Positions 21,287 to 45,788 of a stretch of DNA of 64,000 bases are shown here, one piece after another. Positions within the stretch are counted from its first letter, which is position 1; every line of letters begins with the position of its first letter. The translations under genes and the position numbers were made by a program. The notes below the pieces were generated by a model, which did not search any database, was not told the origin of the DNA, and was given only the letters and a program-made list of their open reading frames with translations. The DNA is taken from contig CM028906.1 of NCBI GenBank assembly GCA_016801845.1, positions 17,058,001-17,122,000 on the forward strand. The letters are read 5' to 3'. Source of the DNA: Polydactylus sextarius. Its lineage: Eukaryota; Chordata; Actinopteri; Polynemidae.

Positions 21287-23881
21287 ACTCACAGCCAGTC
21301 ACTGATGGGAGAACAACCACACTGCACTATCGCGACCAAATCTATAACATAAGGACACAACTGGAAATATAAAACAATAATAATAGCTATAAAATTGTTA
21401 TTTTATAACACGCTTTCATTTTTGTGATCATTTTAATTTAGATTTTAATAACAAACAAGTTGTCCCTGTCACCTAAAAACGTTTTTATTTATTCATTTTT
21501 TCAGTTTTCCACTTTTTCTCTCTCTCTCTTTCTCACTTCCCATCTTGTTGGATTGCAGTGGGCGGGGCTCCTTAGAAAAATGCCTTAAAAATTTTATGCA
21601 CCAGTCAGGGTTTAGTATCATTTTAAGAGAGATGTAATCACAGAAAGAAAATATCCCACACAGTCCTGACCTCGGTAAGTAATACATACAGATGTGACTT
21701 GATGTGATTTTTGTTGATTCGTTCACAAATATCTAATAGAATAAATAAATACCTTGTCATCATAGGTACAAATTCACATCTGATGGTGTTGATATCCATA
21801 TTAAATTGCCAAATAGGCTTCACAAGATCAGTGGCCTCTGGGTTGGAGCTTTCATGGCCCTCCAAATAACTAAATAAACCTTTTTGTGTAAAATGTAGTT
21901 ATCTTCTGGATAGGCTGCTTCTATTTGGGACCATGATCTGTCTTTATTGCTTTGTTTTCTTTTTTCTATCCTTTTTGTTATTGTAATATAATATATTTTT
22001 TTCCTTTTGGCCAGCAGGGTGTCCCAGTGGTTGGCACCCTGTCCTTCAGCTGGATGAGGAGGAGGTCCTCCTCCACCCTACTGAAGTAGCCTCAAATTAT
22101 TAATTAATCCCCACCAGCTGCCGTCTGGTCTCTGACTAGGCACTCCTAACTCCGTTGAATAGAGCAGCTGAAAAAAGAATTGGTCCATGGAGGACCAATC
22201 ATGGATTATATTACCTAGATTTTCTAAGATAGAAAAATGGTGATTTGACCTCAAGAAAGTTTTCAGATGGAACAGAATAAAACTAAAGTTTATTTTGTAC
22301 AACTGCACATAGAAAAATCAGCTTGGCTCAACAAAACTGTTGCTAGGGACAAAAATATCAACATATAATGCTGTAATGTGTTCATTTTGATTGAATCCTC
22401 ACGTTTTCAAGGACTTTATTCTGATAAATCATTGCTGGATACATGTAAATCCTCAAATATGTAGGAGGACATTTTTTTAGATTGATGACATAAGACTCGT
22501 GAGTTATGTGACCTTCCACCGAGTGTTGACTGAAGACTCCCACAGCTTTGCTCAGATTGAAACAAATGATAGATTACTGAACATGACTGGACTGTTTCAC
22601 TAATGACAGGAGCTTAACAGGTGGGAAAAAAAGCAGTGAATGATGCTGAAATCTGTGAGCGGAGATTTAAGTAAGGCAGGGCCGGTCATTAACATAGATG
22701 CTGATTGCTATCTCTTGATTTAAATTAAGGTCTCACAAAAGAACCAGCAGTCTGCAGAATCTATAACGAGCCCACTCAGCACTGTTTATTGAGCAGTAAA
22801 TGTTGTGTGTGCCTGCATTCGCCCATCTGTGCAAATAAGCACTTCAACAGAAATCAACTATGGTGTAAAGGCACAAATGGGTGATCACAACATTACATCT
22901 GAAACAAATACATTTTGTTTCATCTGCTTCACACAGGCCTTTATTCAAAGGTATATATACTCAGCTTCAAGATCAGTTCCATCTACAACAGTTTTGTTTA
23001 ATCAACATATTTTTTTGGCTGTTCACACACGTTCCTATATCTAAAGTGAACAGCTGCCTTATATATGTGATCAAATTATCTAATTGGCACATCCTCAGCA
23101 AACGTATTGGCTCTAAGGACAAACTTTATCACCAGCAACATAGATTAACCAAGCACTTTGGCAAGACCCTGACAATTTTAAGACTTCATTGGGGATTTCA
23201 TACATTTAATCAAAATGAGAGGACACTGATTTATCTTTATTATTCATCCTGTAATCACACATCACATTTCAATGATACAGTAATATAACTTAACACAAAT
23301 AAGGAGTTAAGCGACATCTGACAGCAGACAAATGTCACTCATATCTCACACATCAGATTGGTTATTCCTGCAACAGTTCAACATGTTACATTTGCATTTT
23401 TAAGTGCAGTGGAGGCTATATTCAGTCCAGTTATAGAGTGGTACATTGTAGATATTAAAGGAAATGACCTCAGTTTGCAAAAAGGTTTTTGTAAAAGGCC
23501 CCTTGCAAATGTACTATGTCCTCACAATACTAAGCTGTAGAAGTTTGTATTGCTTTAGGCCATGTTTCTTTGTTTATTAGGAGACATGTTATCCATTTTT
23601 ATCTTGCACAAAGATCCTGTCTGTTCCACTGATGTGTACAATGACTGTTATCACAAGCTTTATATGCCTACGACCCATTCAGCTAACTTATTGGTCAGGT
23701 TCAACACAGTGAGAGTAATGCCAGTGGGCTACTGATCCCTGCCAATACAGCACTATGAACAAATACCAAGAAGACTTCAATTCTTTGATCTACATCACCT
23801 TATGGCTATTTTTTTTTTTTTATCTTAACAGCTTCATTGCTAATAATGATCTTAAAGTTGCTGAGTTTCTCTTGTTGTCCA
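21286..23881. other. Intergenic region between chrna3 promoter and chrnb4 3' end
   Basis: Upstream regulatory sequence of chrna3 followed by the chrnb4 3' UTR. AT-rich, no coding segment recognised and no strong repeat. Confidence 0.6.
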
Positions 23882-32812
<8,931 letters not shown>

Positions 32813-33180
32813 TTTTTCGGCACCATCTGGTCCGCGGGAGTTGTCAGTGATGAAGCCTCAGAGCTGCAGCGTTCAGCGCTCTTCCTCTCGAACATGCCGG
32901 ACACTCTGCGCGCTCAGGGTCTGGACACTTAATCGGTAGTATGCTGATGCCTAAAAAAGAGAGCTTTGATCGAGCTGCTAGAGCTGTTGCCCCCCATCAC
33001 AGGGTTACTTTGCAACAATCCGAGAACCACTTTCTAGGCAAATGGGTCTTCACGCTTCGCCAAACGCGCAGTGTCCAGTCCTGGAGCGCTGCGTTCTCCG
33101 TCCCGCTGCAAGTCCTGCAGGTCCTGTTCCTAGTGTCTGACCAGCTACTGCACCCTCTCAGCTGCCGTTTTAGATGATGG
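32813..33180 (-). promoter_or_regulatory. CpG-rich 5' region of chrnb4
   Basis: Immediately upstream of the chrnb4 start codon the base composition changes to GC- and CpG-rich (several GCGC, CCGC and CGC words), in contrast to the surrounding AT-rich DNA. It probably holds the 5' UTR and promoter. No TATA box is placed with confidence. Confidence 0.55.
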
Positions 33181-36100
33181 GTTTCATATGCTGTGGCACT
33201 GAAGATGCTCAAATGGACAGGAAAATGTTTGATCATTTCTGGACAAACTTTTAATCAACTGTAAATGCTTTCCTAAGTGATAATGAAGTAGAAATGCAAA
33301 GCTAATATTATTTTTTTTTAATGAGCCCTGTGCCAGTGCTCTAGTATGATACTTTTATGACACTTTTTTTAGTCAGCACCTTTATAGAGAAAAATGATTC
33401 ACACTGTAACTGGAAGATGTAGCTGGCCTATAAATAACCATTTAAATATATATATACACACATTTTTCTGATATATATCTTTGATATGAGCCAGAAAATA
33501 GCCATGTCTGCACATGACTCCCATCCTCAGCTTTTGTCAAACACACATTCTCAATAAGACATCCAAGCACACATGTTGATCCACACAATTAGGGCATAAT
33601 TCTCTTCCCACATTACTTGACAATCTCGGTGACTCACGGTCATATGCTGACTTCACACTGCTTTGCCGTGCTCAGGAGAGGATAATAAATTAGTGGATGT
33701 GAGATTTAGTGAGGTGAGGTCCAGTCAGGACCAGCAGCAGTGCAATCTTAGCATAGCAGATTTACAGTCACCATGCTGCTTAAAGCCTCATTATAATGGT
33801 CAGTAAAGGAAGTGTATCAGGCATGAGGAGCTGCCCCAAGGACTCTCCTGGGGTTATAAATCCAAGCTCCAAAGATTTCTATTTTGGATCATTGAGTGCG
33901 GATCAATAGGGGCTGATTAGGTCTGACCTTCGCTTATTTTATCAGGTAGAAGTGGACAGGGCAATGGCCTCATAGTTTGTTCATTTGTTTACAAAATCCT
34001 ATATATGTCAGACATAGTTTTTGAAACAGAAAACAGATGTTTTTTGAAAAGAGAAGGAACCCTGACTATTAAAGAAATGTTTCTGCATTTTGTCTGCTTT
34101 TCACAAATGATATAGAGTGTACTTTATATTTGCACATCACTGAGGTAAGACTGCACATCTCTGAGGTGTGAGTGGGCCATTGACATTACTACTGAAGTAT
34201 AAATATAATTTGTGCAGCAGCGTTCAGGTTTTTTGATTCCTTAGAATTATTTAACAACAAATTACTTCCTGTGTGTTGCCAATGAATTCAAATTGCTGAT
34301 GTAGAACCACAGTTTGATTATACGTGTGTGAGATGTGGCGCTATGTCCTATAGATGTGGTACTTTTTTTTTTTTTTTTTTTTTTTTTAATCCATATACCG
34401 GAATGAAAAGGTATTCATTAATGATACTGCAACTGTAGGATCTATGTGATATGTTTTTGTTTTGACAGTTTTTTTTCACTTTACCACTCCCAAACCTGTG
34501 GCAAATGTGAAAAATACACCGTAGACCCAAATGCATTTATCAGTTTGAGATCTGAAGTTTGATTCTATCCTCGACGCAGCTCTAGCAGTATATCTTGAAT
34601 GCAGTGTAGTCATGAGTGGTGAAACATGACTGCTCAGAGATGAACCATGAGCCAGTTCATTTCGTAAATGGCCACCTACTTCATCAATTACACAGTGATG
34701 ACAATTTACTGGGACACATTCTGTGAAATGCTCAATATTGACAGTATATTTTCTGATTGGAGAGAATGAACATTGTTTGGTCTTTGAATTATAGCCAAAC
34801 ATCCCATCACTGATAGGGTTTCCTCACTAATGCCTCAGTGAATAGATGGATAAATACTTCAACGATTCTAAAAAATGCTTTGCAGGAGGCCCTTTTACAG
34901 AAATTTCTTGGCCAATCAAACGTATGAGGAGTTTTTTGATCCAAATTGTCCTGGCCCCTCCTTGACAGTGTCTTCTAAATAGTTGTACATATTCACACAT
35001 GCATAGCATTTTATTGTAAGCAGGCATACAAACTATTTGAGAGAATCAAGTGAGATGTTTGTGGCTCTCTTTTATTAATCCCAGTGATGAGGCCCTGGAG
35101 AAACTTTCCTCTGGCTTGGCTGGATCATGAAACACAAGCTTTCTCTTTTATCAAGAATGTGCAGTATATTTAAAGCTTTAAGTGCTGCCACATAAAAGCC
35201 CAGACACAAAAATATAACAGCTCTGTCACCCTACAATTCACTACCATAGCACTTTAATGGGTTTAACACAAAATATATAAGCCTGTTTTTGGTCATACTG
35301 GTGGACTGTTGGTTCTCAGGTCCACCACTTAAGACTACAATTAAATATTTCAACTGCTATTACATAGATTGCCATTAAATTGGATTTAGACATTCATGAT
35401 CTTCTTAGGATGAATTGTACTCATATTAGTTCAGTTTTATCTCATTGAAAATACACAGCAACCTAGAATAAACCTTTTTGGATAATAATAGATAACTGAA
35501 AATGTGAAATTCAACAGCTTTTCTATTTAAATATCAGATATTATTTATGTTATACTCTGATTCCTGTCTGTGTGCTGTGTGAAAGGTCTCTGAGCCCCCA
35601 CTGTGGGAGCCTCATGACAGATTGACAGTGGACATGTTGCCACATTGACAGACAGTAAGTGTATGAGTGTGAGAGATGTTAGTGTGTGCCAAGGAAGCGT
35701 GATGGAGGAGAAATAGCTAATCAAAGAATTGCTGCTGTTGCAGTACCATGTTGCACCACTGCAACCCCACCATGTGAGGGGTATATATCAAGCAGGCAGT
35801 TCATTACCTGGAGTGCTTGGCTCCTGTACCACTGACTCTCAGCCTCATGTGAAGATATCGATTACAAACCATCCGTTGCCTGCAGGGGGAACAGCCAATC
35901 TCATTGGTTCATGGAAAATCTTTTAGCATTATGATGATAATTTATGAATATAAGATTTTTTTTATTTTGTTTGTACATGTGCAAAAACATGCTAGCATGT
36001 GCACTGATACCTTACTATAATAGTGGTTAGGAACATTATTTTACAAAATTATGCAAATTTACCATGTTAACACAGTTATAAGCAGCACTAGAAAGTAAAC

Positions 36101-39100
36101 TTGTGCACTGTATAATTATACTATTATATATCATTATATTATCATGATCACAGTTTAGTTTTTATTAGTTTAATAATTCAAACTGGCTATGATTATATGC
36201 ATGTTGCATTTTTATGTATGGCACAGTTTCACAGTCATGTTGCAGTTTTATTATACAATGTTGCTTATGTTGGATTGCATTATGATTATACTGGAGAGCT
36301 CTTTTTATATGACTAGATGCACTTAAAAAGTTTGAGGCCTGTCACTGCAACTGTCCATCAGTAACCACTAGCAAGCATTTGCAGTCTGGCACTTCTACTT
36401 GGCCTCAGCTACCATAACGCCATCCACAAACTGAATGTCCACAAAAATACATAATATACTGACCACAAAAATAATTACTTATTGTTTACTGATTCATATT
36501 CCTGCAAGCAAATCACTTTTATAGGCTGTTTTTTAAAAGCCAATGTGATGGGACATTTACTTTATAATGTAATGTCATGGGGCTAAACAACTTAAGCATT
36601 AATTCTGTGAGGTGGACAGTTGGGCAAGATTTTGCACGTCATAAGATTAGATTTTCTTCCTTAAAACAAATAGTAAAATACACATCAACAGAGTGAGTGA
36701 GTGAGTAGGGTTCAATAGGCAGCCAGTGGGAGGGCTTATCTCAATGGTCCATATCTGTTGTGTCAGTAATGAATAGTCTCAGGAGAAGACAGATTAGCTT
36801 GTTCATTAATGTATTCTGCTCCTCGGTGATCGACAAGAAGGTGAGACTGTCCCGGGTGCAGTGTCCAATATGTCATATGGCAAAAGTGAAGAAGATAAAT
36901 GGTCTTATGTCACACCTGCAGATACAGCGAGACTTAATTTGACCTCCTGAATGTACTCCGGAGTGTCATTTTTTACAGCTTGGTAAGGGGTATTAAACCA
37001 CACTTGTCTTGAGGCACAGCCCCACAAATCCTAAGGGTATTGTTTGATCTGGGTCATCTCTGATCTCCTCTTACCCCTAGAAGTCTGATTTAGAGGTGGC
37101 CTTCTTCTAATGTCCACAGTCAAGGAGCTTGTCTGGTCGTTTTAGCCGTCACAGCCTTCACAGAAGCGAATTGAAAGTTGAAAGTCTGGCGAGCCAAATT
37201 GTATGTCACAGTGCAGAAAGGCAGAGGCTGACACACCAAGAACGCATATAAAGAATTGTCATACTTGACATAGTGATCAGTTTACTGAAAGAAATTATTT
37301 TGTATTTTGGTGTCTTGGGAACAAAGTAACCAAAAAGATTTTGGTGTTTTTTTATGAGACTGCACGACATTTTCTGCATTGAAGAAAATGTAAAACACCT
37401 TCATGGTCCTGCAGTGTTAAGAGAACTGTAAAATTGACTCCATTTGTCACTGTGAGGTCTTTTTCATAGGCACTATTTACTGACATGCAGTCCTGCAATC
37501 ACAGCTGACTGGAATCAATTCTTTCTGCCCTAGATGAGATCTTAATACCCATAGAAAGGTGTGTCTAAGAGCCCCTAGAAAAGAGCTCGATCAAAGCAAA
37601 GCCATGCAAATCATGTCTATCTGTAAATCTTTTCTTTCTGCTACTTTGGTTACAAAGAGGCGTTAGATGTTGGTAACAAAACAAATGCAGGGAGATGCAC
37701 TGACAAAAAGAGAAAGAGAATGAAAAGAAAGATAAGACACAGGTAAACAAGAATGTAAGTAGAGATAGTGTTCCAGAAATACCTTTGCTGTGTGACCTCA
37801 GAAGTCTAAGGTTGCCCCATAAAATTCAAATGATTTAAAATCCTCCTTGTCTCTGTCCTCAGATATTGTGAGGAAATCATAGTGAAAGGAAACATCAGAC
37901 ACACTGAGAAATAATACTTGCAGTTGTGGGTGAAAATATTAGTTATAAACTAAGTTTTACATGGATGTTAATGTGAGGAAATGTTAAACAAGTCAGTTCA
38001 TTTTTTAGAACCAGATAGACAAGCGGGTTTAGTGAGCAGTAAGGATGTAAGGATTTATGGGTAACTGTAAGTATAAGCTGTTATCAACCTCTGTGAAAAG
38101 TACCCAGTTCTCAAAAAAGTCCCATCATATAATATGTTTGTCTTAAATCATATTGTATGTTGTTCTTTTTGCTCATTTTTGGTAATGACCATTGGCATTG
38201 CACCATGAAAATTAATGTTAGATTCAATCCCCCGAACTCATTTGTGTAGTGAACAGGAAATACAGGAGACTGTATTCCTGGACATAATTATAATGGAATA
38301 GGACTGACCAGGAAACAGTGGTGTTGGTGGACCTTGGAAGCTGAAGCCCTCTCCTGGGGCTTATAGAGTCAGTGTTGCACATTTAATCAATAGCTATCAA
38401 TGCTGGACATGGAAATGACCCACCTGGGCCTGACCAGGAGTGTGAGATGAGTGATCCGGCAGTCTAAAGGAGGAAGAACCTTTGAAGCTGCAGAATCGGC
38501 CCAATGTTGAGATGAGGAAACTCATCATAGAGCAGTCCAACATAATTAGAAAACAGCACATATGGTTTAAGACTTACTGTTAGAAAGGTCTTGTTTTGAA
38601 GAAAAATGTTCAAATCATATTTTTTATGTATGAAGTCCATTTGTTCTACCACAATAAAACATCACAATCACCAAAACAGACAATTAAAGTTAGAAGAACC
38701 ATGTTGAAACTTCATTCTGGGATGAACAGTATGATTTATGTTACTGACCTGCATCTCACTGCTTTCATGACGTATTCCTGTAGCGGTTGTTCAGCGGACA
38801 TCTTTCGGTTAATGACGTCTGTACATTTGGACAGGATTATGTCTCTGTGATTCAATTCTGTGTCTGTGTTACCATCAAACCAACTCTCTGGGGAAAGGGA
38901 TGGGGAGGATGAAGCCTCTCTGTCACATCTATGGTACCCAAGAGACTACAGATGCCCTCGTCATCGTAGAGATCTCATCCTGGGGGGTTGGGTTCAGATG
39001 GTGAAGTGACTGATTGCAGTGTGTCTGTCTGGACTGGCTGCTAATGATGCAGGGCAGAGATAATCAACTAACCACAGGCTTCGTGGCTCGTAGTAGTTAC

Positions 39101-42100
39101 TCCAAAATAAGTGAAACAGATAGGATGTGAGACCACACTCCCTACATAGAAATCTAACCATCCATCACTTAGCTGAAAGCAAATACCCCCAGGCTGAGCA
39201 GTGTAGTTTGTTACTGTTGGAGTGGCTCTAAAATATACCCACATTGATTCTTTCCATCCTGTGTCTGTCGTGCACATCACACTCTGTCCTGTGATCTTAA
39301 ATAATGGAAGTAAAATGAAAAAATGGAACTATAGGATATCTCTACAAATACTGCATGCACTAGTGCAAGTGAACAATGAATATTGTTGCTCATAATCAAC
39401 CAGCTAGTTGCTACAATATTACAAATTGACTGATCCTCGATTATAATGATATAAGTGGTTAGTTAGCACAAAGGAAAAAAAAGTGCCTCACATAAGCTTC
39501 AACAAAATGGCATCTTTTTTGCTTTAGCCTTTCAGTCTTTTTTTAAACAGATTTAATAAAAGATTAACAATATAGAATGTGTTTGTAAGGGAGTGTCCAT
39601 GGTCAGGTGGATTTGTAGTTTGGTAGAAGCAGGCTAGCTTTTTTCCTGTCCTAATTCATGCATATGCTAAGCTAGCTTCATCAGCCAAAAGACAACGATA
39701 CACTGTGGAGGGAGGGAACATGAGATACACTAACTCAGTTGTATGTTTTTGTCCTTGAGTATTAATTATGTATTTCAGATGTTTAATATAATTCATAGGT
39801 GATTTATTTCCTTAATGTGACTTTTTATTGCCTATGTCTCCCTTTGTTGTTCTAATATGCAGACCTTTGTTGGGAATAAGTTAAATGATTTACTAGAAAT
39901 AAATCTCCCTGCTATAAAATTTCACTGGTCATTTTCCATTCCGTGCTTAATGATCAAGTTATATGATGGTAAGATTGCAAGGGTCTCTCCTTGGCACAAG
40001 ACCAGGCAGGAAGGTTAGGGCGATGTCCTTAGCTTGATTAGATGCATGTTGTAATCTTTGCATTGCATAACTTAGTCTAAATGGCAAAACTTAAAATGAG
40101 TTATGTCCCCAGGCATTTACAGCACAGTAGTTTCTGTGGAGGACATCCAAAAGAAAGTTTGACGTAGCCTCAAAATAATGATATACACAACTAAACACTT
40201 CTTACTATCTCTATCTATCTCACTAGCTCACAGAATAAAAATGAACAAGTCATCTTCCAATGCAGGTAGTTGTAAAACTGGCTCACTGTCTTATTATTAA
40301 AGTCTTCAGACTTCCCTAATTTGGGGAGTAATTTGACACAGTGAGGAAAGTGTGTCTTGTCAACTCTGAGTGCATCTAATCTGGCTGCTGCCCTGGTGAG
40401 CACTACAGAGAGGTTACTGACTGGTCCACAGGCAGAGGTAAATTGGATGTGTCACAGCTCCCAGGGTTCCAGATGGTATGTTGCTGCCCTTGAGACCCTC
40501 TCCTTCTTGAAGTCTCCACTGTGATCAGAATCATTGGTGGAAAATGTTATCTGCCACATACAGCTTCTCAGCGCAGCCACCATATGTCCCAAAATTCTCT
40601 CATTGTGTGATATGCGTCCCTGTTCTCCACACCCACCCACAATCACAGGGGAAGTTTGGTGAACAGCTAGACAGGTGCAGAAACTTTCCATATTTTCTTA
40701 CTCCATGGTCACGAAGGTAGTGAAAGGTGTGAGTAGACTGTCTCACTGAGCACAATTGGTTGCATTAGTTTAGCTCAGTCAGAGTGATAAAATTAACCAA
40801 TGTATCAACTTGTTATGCTATTAAATGTGTCCAGAGCATCTCTCTGAATGCAAGGCAAGAGGGAACCACCCTAACCAACAATGAGTTTGGGGCAGCAGAA
40901 GAAGCTGTAAGAGCAAACAGCACTGCAAAAAGAGTCATTGAGAAATGTAAGGTTACACAGGCTGCCATGTGTTTTGTAGCTGTATAAATATGACTGGATA
41001 TTTCCAGTTAGATGGTAGCCAAACACCTCACGAAAGAACCACCAATGCTAAAGCATGAGTGAAGTAGCTAATGCTTATCACTTAATGTGCAACTAACTTA
41101 AGTTAAGGCAAAAGCTTTTCAAACTGACATTTGTTGCCATGTGAAATAATTTCACGAATCAAATCATGGATAAATCTAAGAGGTACCAATCAACAATAGT
41201 TTTGTCAAATAGACCAATGGTTGAACTCACTTCATGAAACAGGTCCAGGTCCCACTAGCTTTTAACCCAGTTGAAAATGAAAGGTTCTGGTTTGGTTTAA
41301 TGATGTTGTACTGTGCACACACATTAATGTGGCAGAAAATAACAACATCTTGATGACGCAGTGGTTCATTTAAACCTTTGGGAGCTTGCTCAGCTCAACA
41401 CTAGTTTATACAGTAAGTGTGTGCTCAACTGTCGACACCTGAATCATAACTCTGGCTGGAACTGAGTAAGTGCTATTCACTGCCTGCATGTGTCTTGCAT
41501 TTCCAGGCCTGTTGCCCAGGGCAATGCGGGGTATGATTTAGATGATATTTGTCCTCTTAGCTAATTGACTTAAGCTGGGCCTCTTTACCCCATTGTCAGC
41601 CTGTCAGGGTCTCTCACTCGCCCTGTAAACAGTATTAACATAAGGACGAATAGATTGGCAGTGGTGCATTCATTTACAAGACCCCTTTTCCACCAGTCCA
41701 TTTTGCCTCTTGCCAGAACAGCAGTGCCCCAGAAAGTAAATAGACTGGCTTGAATGTGATTAGGCAGCAGTTTACTTGGTTAGACCATATGAGAAATAAC
41801 AGATCCCACCGAACAGCGATGCTCCACGGATAACCCTTATCCAATTAGACTGGCACAACACAGTCCATTTATCCATTACACTGTAAAACCCATGAAAAAT
41901 ACACGATATGACATGGAAAAAATGTTCTTTGCATATTTTTGTTATGAAATGTGTTTTATTTTTCTGTAGTAGTTTTGTTACAAAACCTTTTTCTTTATAG
42001 TTCTACACTGATATGTAGATATGTTTTTGATGCTGTTTCATCATTGTTTGTGTGCTTGTTTTAGCATTGATTGTGTGCTTGTTTTTTAATATGCTTTTGA

Positions 42101-45100
42101 ATGCAAAGCGTCAAGCTTGTACACTTGTCCTTCAAACCATGCTCTATGTGTAGCTTTGACTTTTTTACTGAAGAAATAAAAGGACTGCTGAGACACTTCT
42201 AGTGATACCACTGCAGTTCAAGGTGACATTTGCTCTTAATTTGGTACTATTTGTAAGTAATGGCCCTCTGTGGGCTCATTGGAGAAACACTTAACTCGAC
42301 TAAGAACCATGGAAGCGACAAGTGCCATTTTAATGTAATTATGTTTTGCAAGACACTGGTGTAAAACATATATATGAAACCAACAAGTATAATACACCAT
42401 AAAACTTAATCTCCAGTAAACATAATATACCTAATCTTTCTTTCTTTCCTTCCTGTGGAGCCAGAGTAAGTTTACCAACATTCATGTACCAGTATCTCTT
42501 CTCAAAACTTTTGCCCCAAAAATGATTTCTACTGCTCAACTTATTCTATATTACATGCTGTCTCATCATATTAGTATTTCAGTTCATTTTCTACTTAATG
42601 AAGATACTTAGTGAAGATGCAGGAGTCTTTTGAAAACTATAACGGTTCTCTGGGGGGGTGACGTGTTTCTCAAGCTTTTTGCCAAACAGCCTGATAAACT
42701 GCAAATATTGCTATTGTACTTTGCTCCGTGCTGTTTGTGACTTGCTAATGTCAATTGATTTTTTAAATTTTATATTTAGATGAATTTCTGTCATAATATG
42801 GTTTGTTTCTTCTCTACCGGGCTTTTGTTATTAAAATATGAATCTGACACCTATTCAACACTTTTGATCAGCTGCGGTCATTTACATTTGTTTTCAACAG
42901 GCATTTATTTATGGTAGGAAACAGCAATGAAGATATGAAGGGCAAACAGGTATTAAGAGCAACTGATTGCATATTGTAAGGACTGCAGTGATTCCAGCTG
43001 TTTGATTGACTTTTAAGAGATAAAGAGGAACTCCAGGGTGTCATCACTGTACCAAACAGTGCTTTTTACATTTTCCCAAGGTGAAAAATTTCTGTTACTA
43101 TCTCGATGTAATACACTTTAAGCTAATAACATTTACTGGACCATGCAAAGACTAAAATACACTAAATAGGTTTCATTCTAATTCTGCTCCCTTAATCTTT
43201 TGGTTTTAGGGACAAATCTCAAATGAAAGTATATTGGACTATATGTCATTTTTGCCCACAGCATAAACATTTAAAAGTGTACAGAGAATATTCTACAGAA
43301 AGGCTTTACTGATGTATTGTGACCTGAAGTGGCACTGTCCACCTCTGGGTGTGAGGAATAAAGATTCATTGCAAATGAAATGACATCTGTGTCAGCTGCA
43401 TGGATGATGCAAGGACATATGCTACACTCAGTATGAGGGCTCTGTGGCCTGGATGTGAACTGTTTTCTCATTGTCTGCTCTTATGTTCACTGTTCCCTGG
43501 AAGAAAAGTGTATATTGCTCCTCGTTTGGTGGGGATGGTGCTGTCTCCATTGACAAACTGTCCTGCTGTACATGGTGAATCAGCAGAACAGGCGATTGAA
43601 GAATGGCTTCAGCTATCCAAAGCTAAACATCTAAACGCCTCCAATGCCACTGCAAGACATTGGTTTAACATCGCTGGGGCATAGGTGCAGCTGTGATTTG
43701 AGCAATGATGAACAGTTGTCCTTGCTAATGTTATTGATAAAGACACTTTTAGTGGATTACTAACTGAACTGGCTGTCACTGTTTTGCCACACTTTTCTAT
43801 GACATTGAGCATCGAACAAAACAGAAAGCTGAGGTTCAGCTGATTTAGTTTAGTTCTGTGTTATTAATTCCATGTATGTGAGACATTTAAACGTTTAAAT
43901 AGGAAAATGCTGCCAATTATTTACACACCACAGTTTGTGTAGGGGTACCCAAATGAGATGACAAAAATAAAACATGCCAGCAATTGTATATTTATAACTT
44001 ATATTGAGGTTTAAGGTCAAGCAGAAAGAAGGCATGAGTTTTCACGCTGCCCTTTGTGACGTCAACTCTGGTGTTGTTCTTAGAGAAATAATACAGGTTG
44101 TAAATGGTGGGAAATGATTTGCTCTTGCTGTCTGGGATGGAATGAGGAGACAAGGCAGGGTTTTAATTAACTTGCAAATGGAGAACAGAGGGGCAGGATA
44201 AATCACAGAGGACAACAGCAATCTGCCTCTGTATTAGTGCGTACACAGGCACGCTCTGACAAACTATACGTCAGCTGCTCAATCATAAAACAAGGCTGAA
44301 AAGACAATCAGGATTCAACCGAAGACATTTGTTGTAGTTTGTTCCAAACACTGACAAGCTTTGCGTCTGCCTTTGTGACATCCCTGAAGATATGCACTGC
44401 CAAAATTGTTTTATATACACTCAGGCTAAAATATATAAAACATAACTCTCTTTTCAGACGTTCAGCTCTACAGTCCATTACTCATTTGTTTGTTTGTTTC
44501 CTCCCCTTCATTTGCATGTCCTCCTCATGAATGAAATGGATGAAATACTGTAGGTGCAATCAATAAGAAACCATATACAATACATTTCCCTCGCAGTGCT
44601 ATTTAATTTACACACATGGAAAACAACATGAAATATGGTTGTGTTTTCCTTGCAGATATACAGTATGTGCGCAGGTGGATTTTTATAAATTGCTTGTCAA
44701 ATTTTAGTAGATGAACAAATGTTGCTGTAATTAATATAATAGCATGGAGTAAACCTCTCAACAGCTGTCAGATGTGAAAAGATGCAACATGTTAATTGCT
44801 TCTGGCAGGATGTTATACGGCTACTATCTTGTATAACATGACATCCTAACAAGAGACACATGTAAGAGAACAGTCCCTCAACACAGTCTCCTCAGCAAGC
44901 TATCAATACAGGGTAATTACACAACAACAAGAACTGATACTATTGATTTAACCTGCAAGTGAAAAGTCAACCTGGTTAACACAGGTCAGCAGCTTCAAAA
45001 TTAGCCAGACAGTTAAATGAAATATAGACTATTGCCAGATGGAAGTGCAGAGAGGATGTGAGAGACTGAGGAAGTAATCTTTAAAAGCACAGCACTTAAA

Positions 45101-45788
45101 GGCACAGTTCTCCTCGTATTTACCAGTGAGGCCCAGCAGTTGCAGAATTAAACTTTATGAGTCATAAATAAAGATAGCCCAGTTACAATGAGTGGATGGT
45201 TTTTAATGAATAATGTTATATTACCAAGTTTATCATTAGTTTCAGCTCATACAGGCTTATATATCTTTAATGTCGTTGCTATTGATACCAGTTGCATATC
45301 TTTACTTTTTTTCACCTATTCAGCTGGTCTATATTCATACCTGGAAGTAGAAATTAACACCAACACTAATTCCCCTGAAAACCTTCTGACCTTCTCAGAA
45401 TAAATGACTACAATCACTTGTCTTGATTTGTGAATGTCACTACCCACTGCACAAGCCAACACACGTGCTTGTCACTACCACTGACTGACACATTCATTAA
45501 TTCAGATGCATAACCAAACAAAGAACAGGGTCAAACACAGAAAGGTTAGGCACACCTTTTTTTGTTATTCACTTACACCCTTGATGATTTTCAGCATCAC
45601 CTCTACCCTCGCTGTCCAAATGTCCCACAAAATGAATTACAATGTTTGCCAGACTGGAACCTTGACCTTTCCTGAGCAACCATTTCATTAACAAATTCTG
45701 TGACCTCACTTCAGTAAATTACGGTACATTGTCAGAGTTTATTACACTCAGTCTAAAAAAGATTCCAAAAATGTGTCAGTTCACATAC

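Noticed and set aside
36840..36942. CPxC...H peptide resembling part of a zinc finger
   Set aside because: Only one incomplete Cys/His set, no repeat of the finger, and no flanking coding sequence. Too weak to call a gene or transposase relic.
43400..43684. Open frame of 94 codons in the gene desert
   Set aside because: No splice sites or recognisable domain, and the antisense strand is similarly open.
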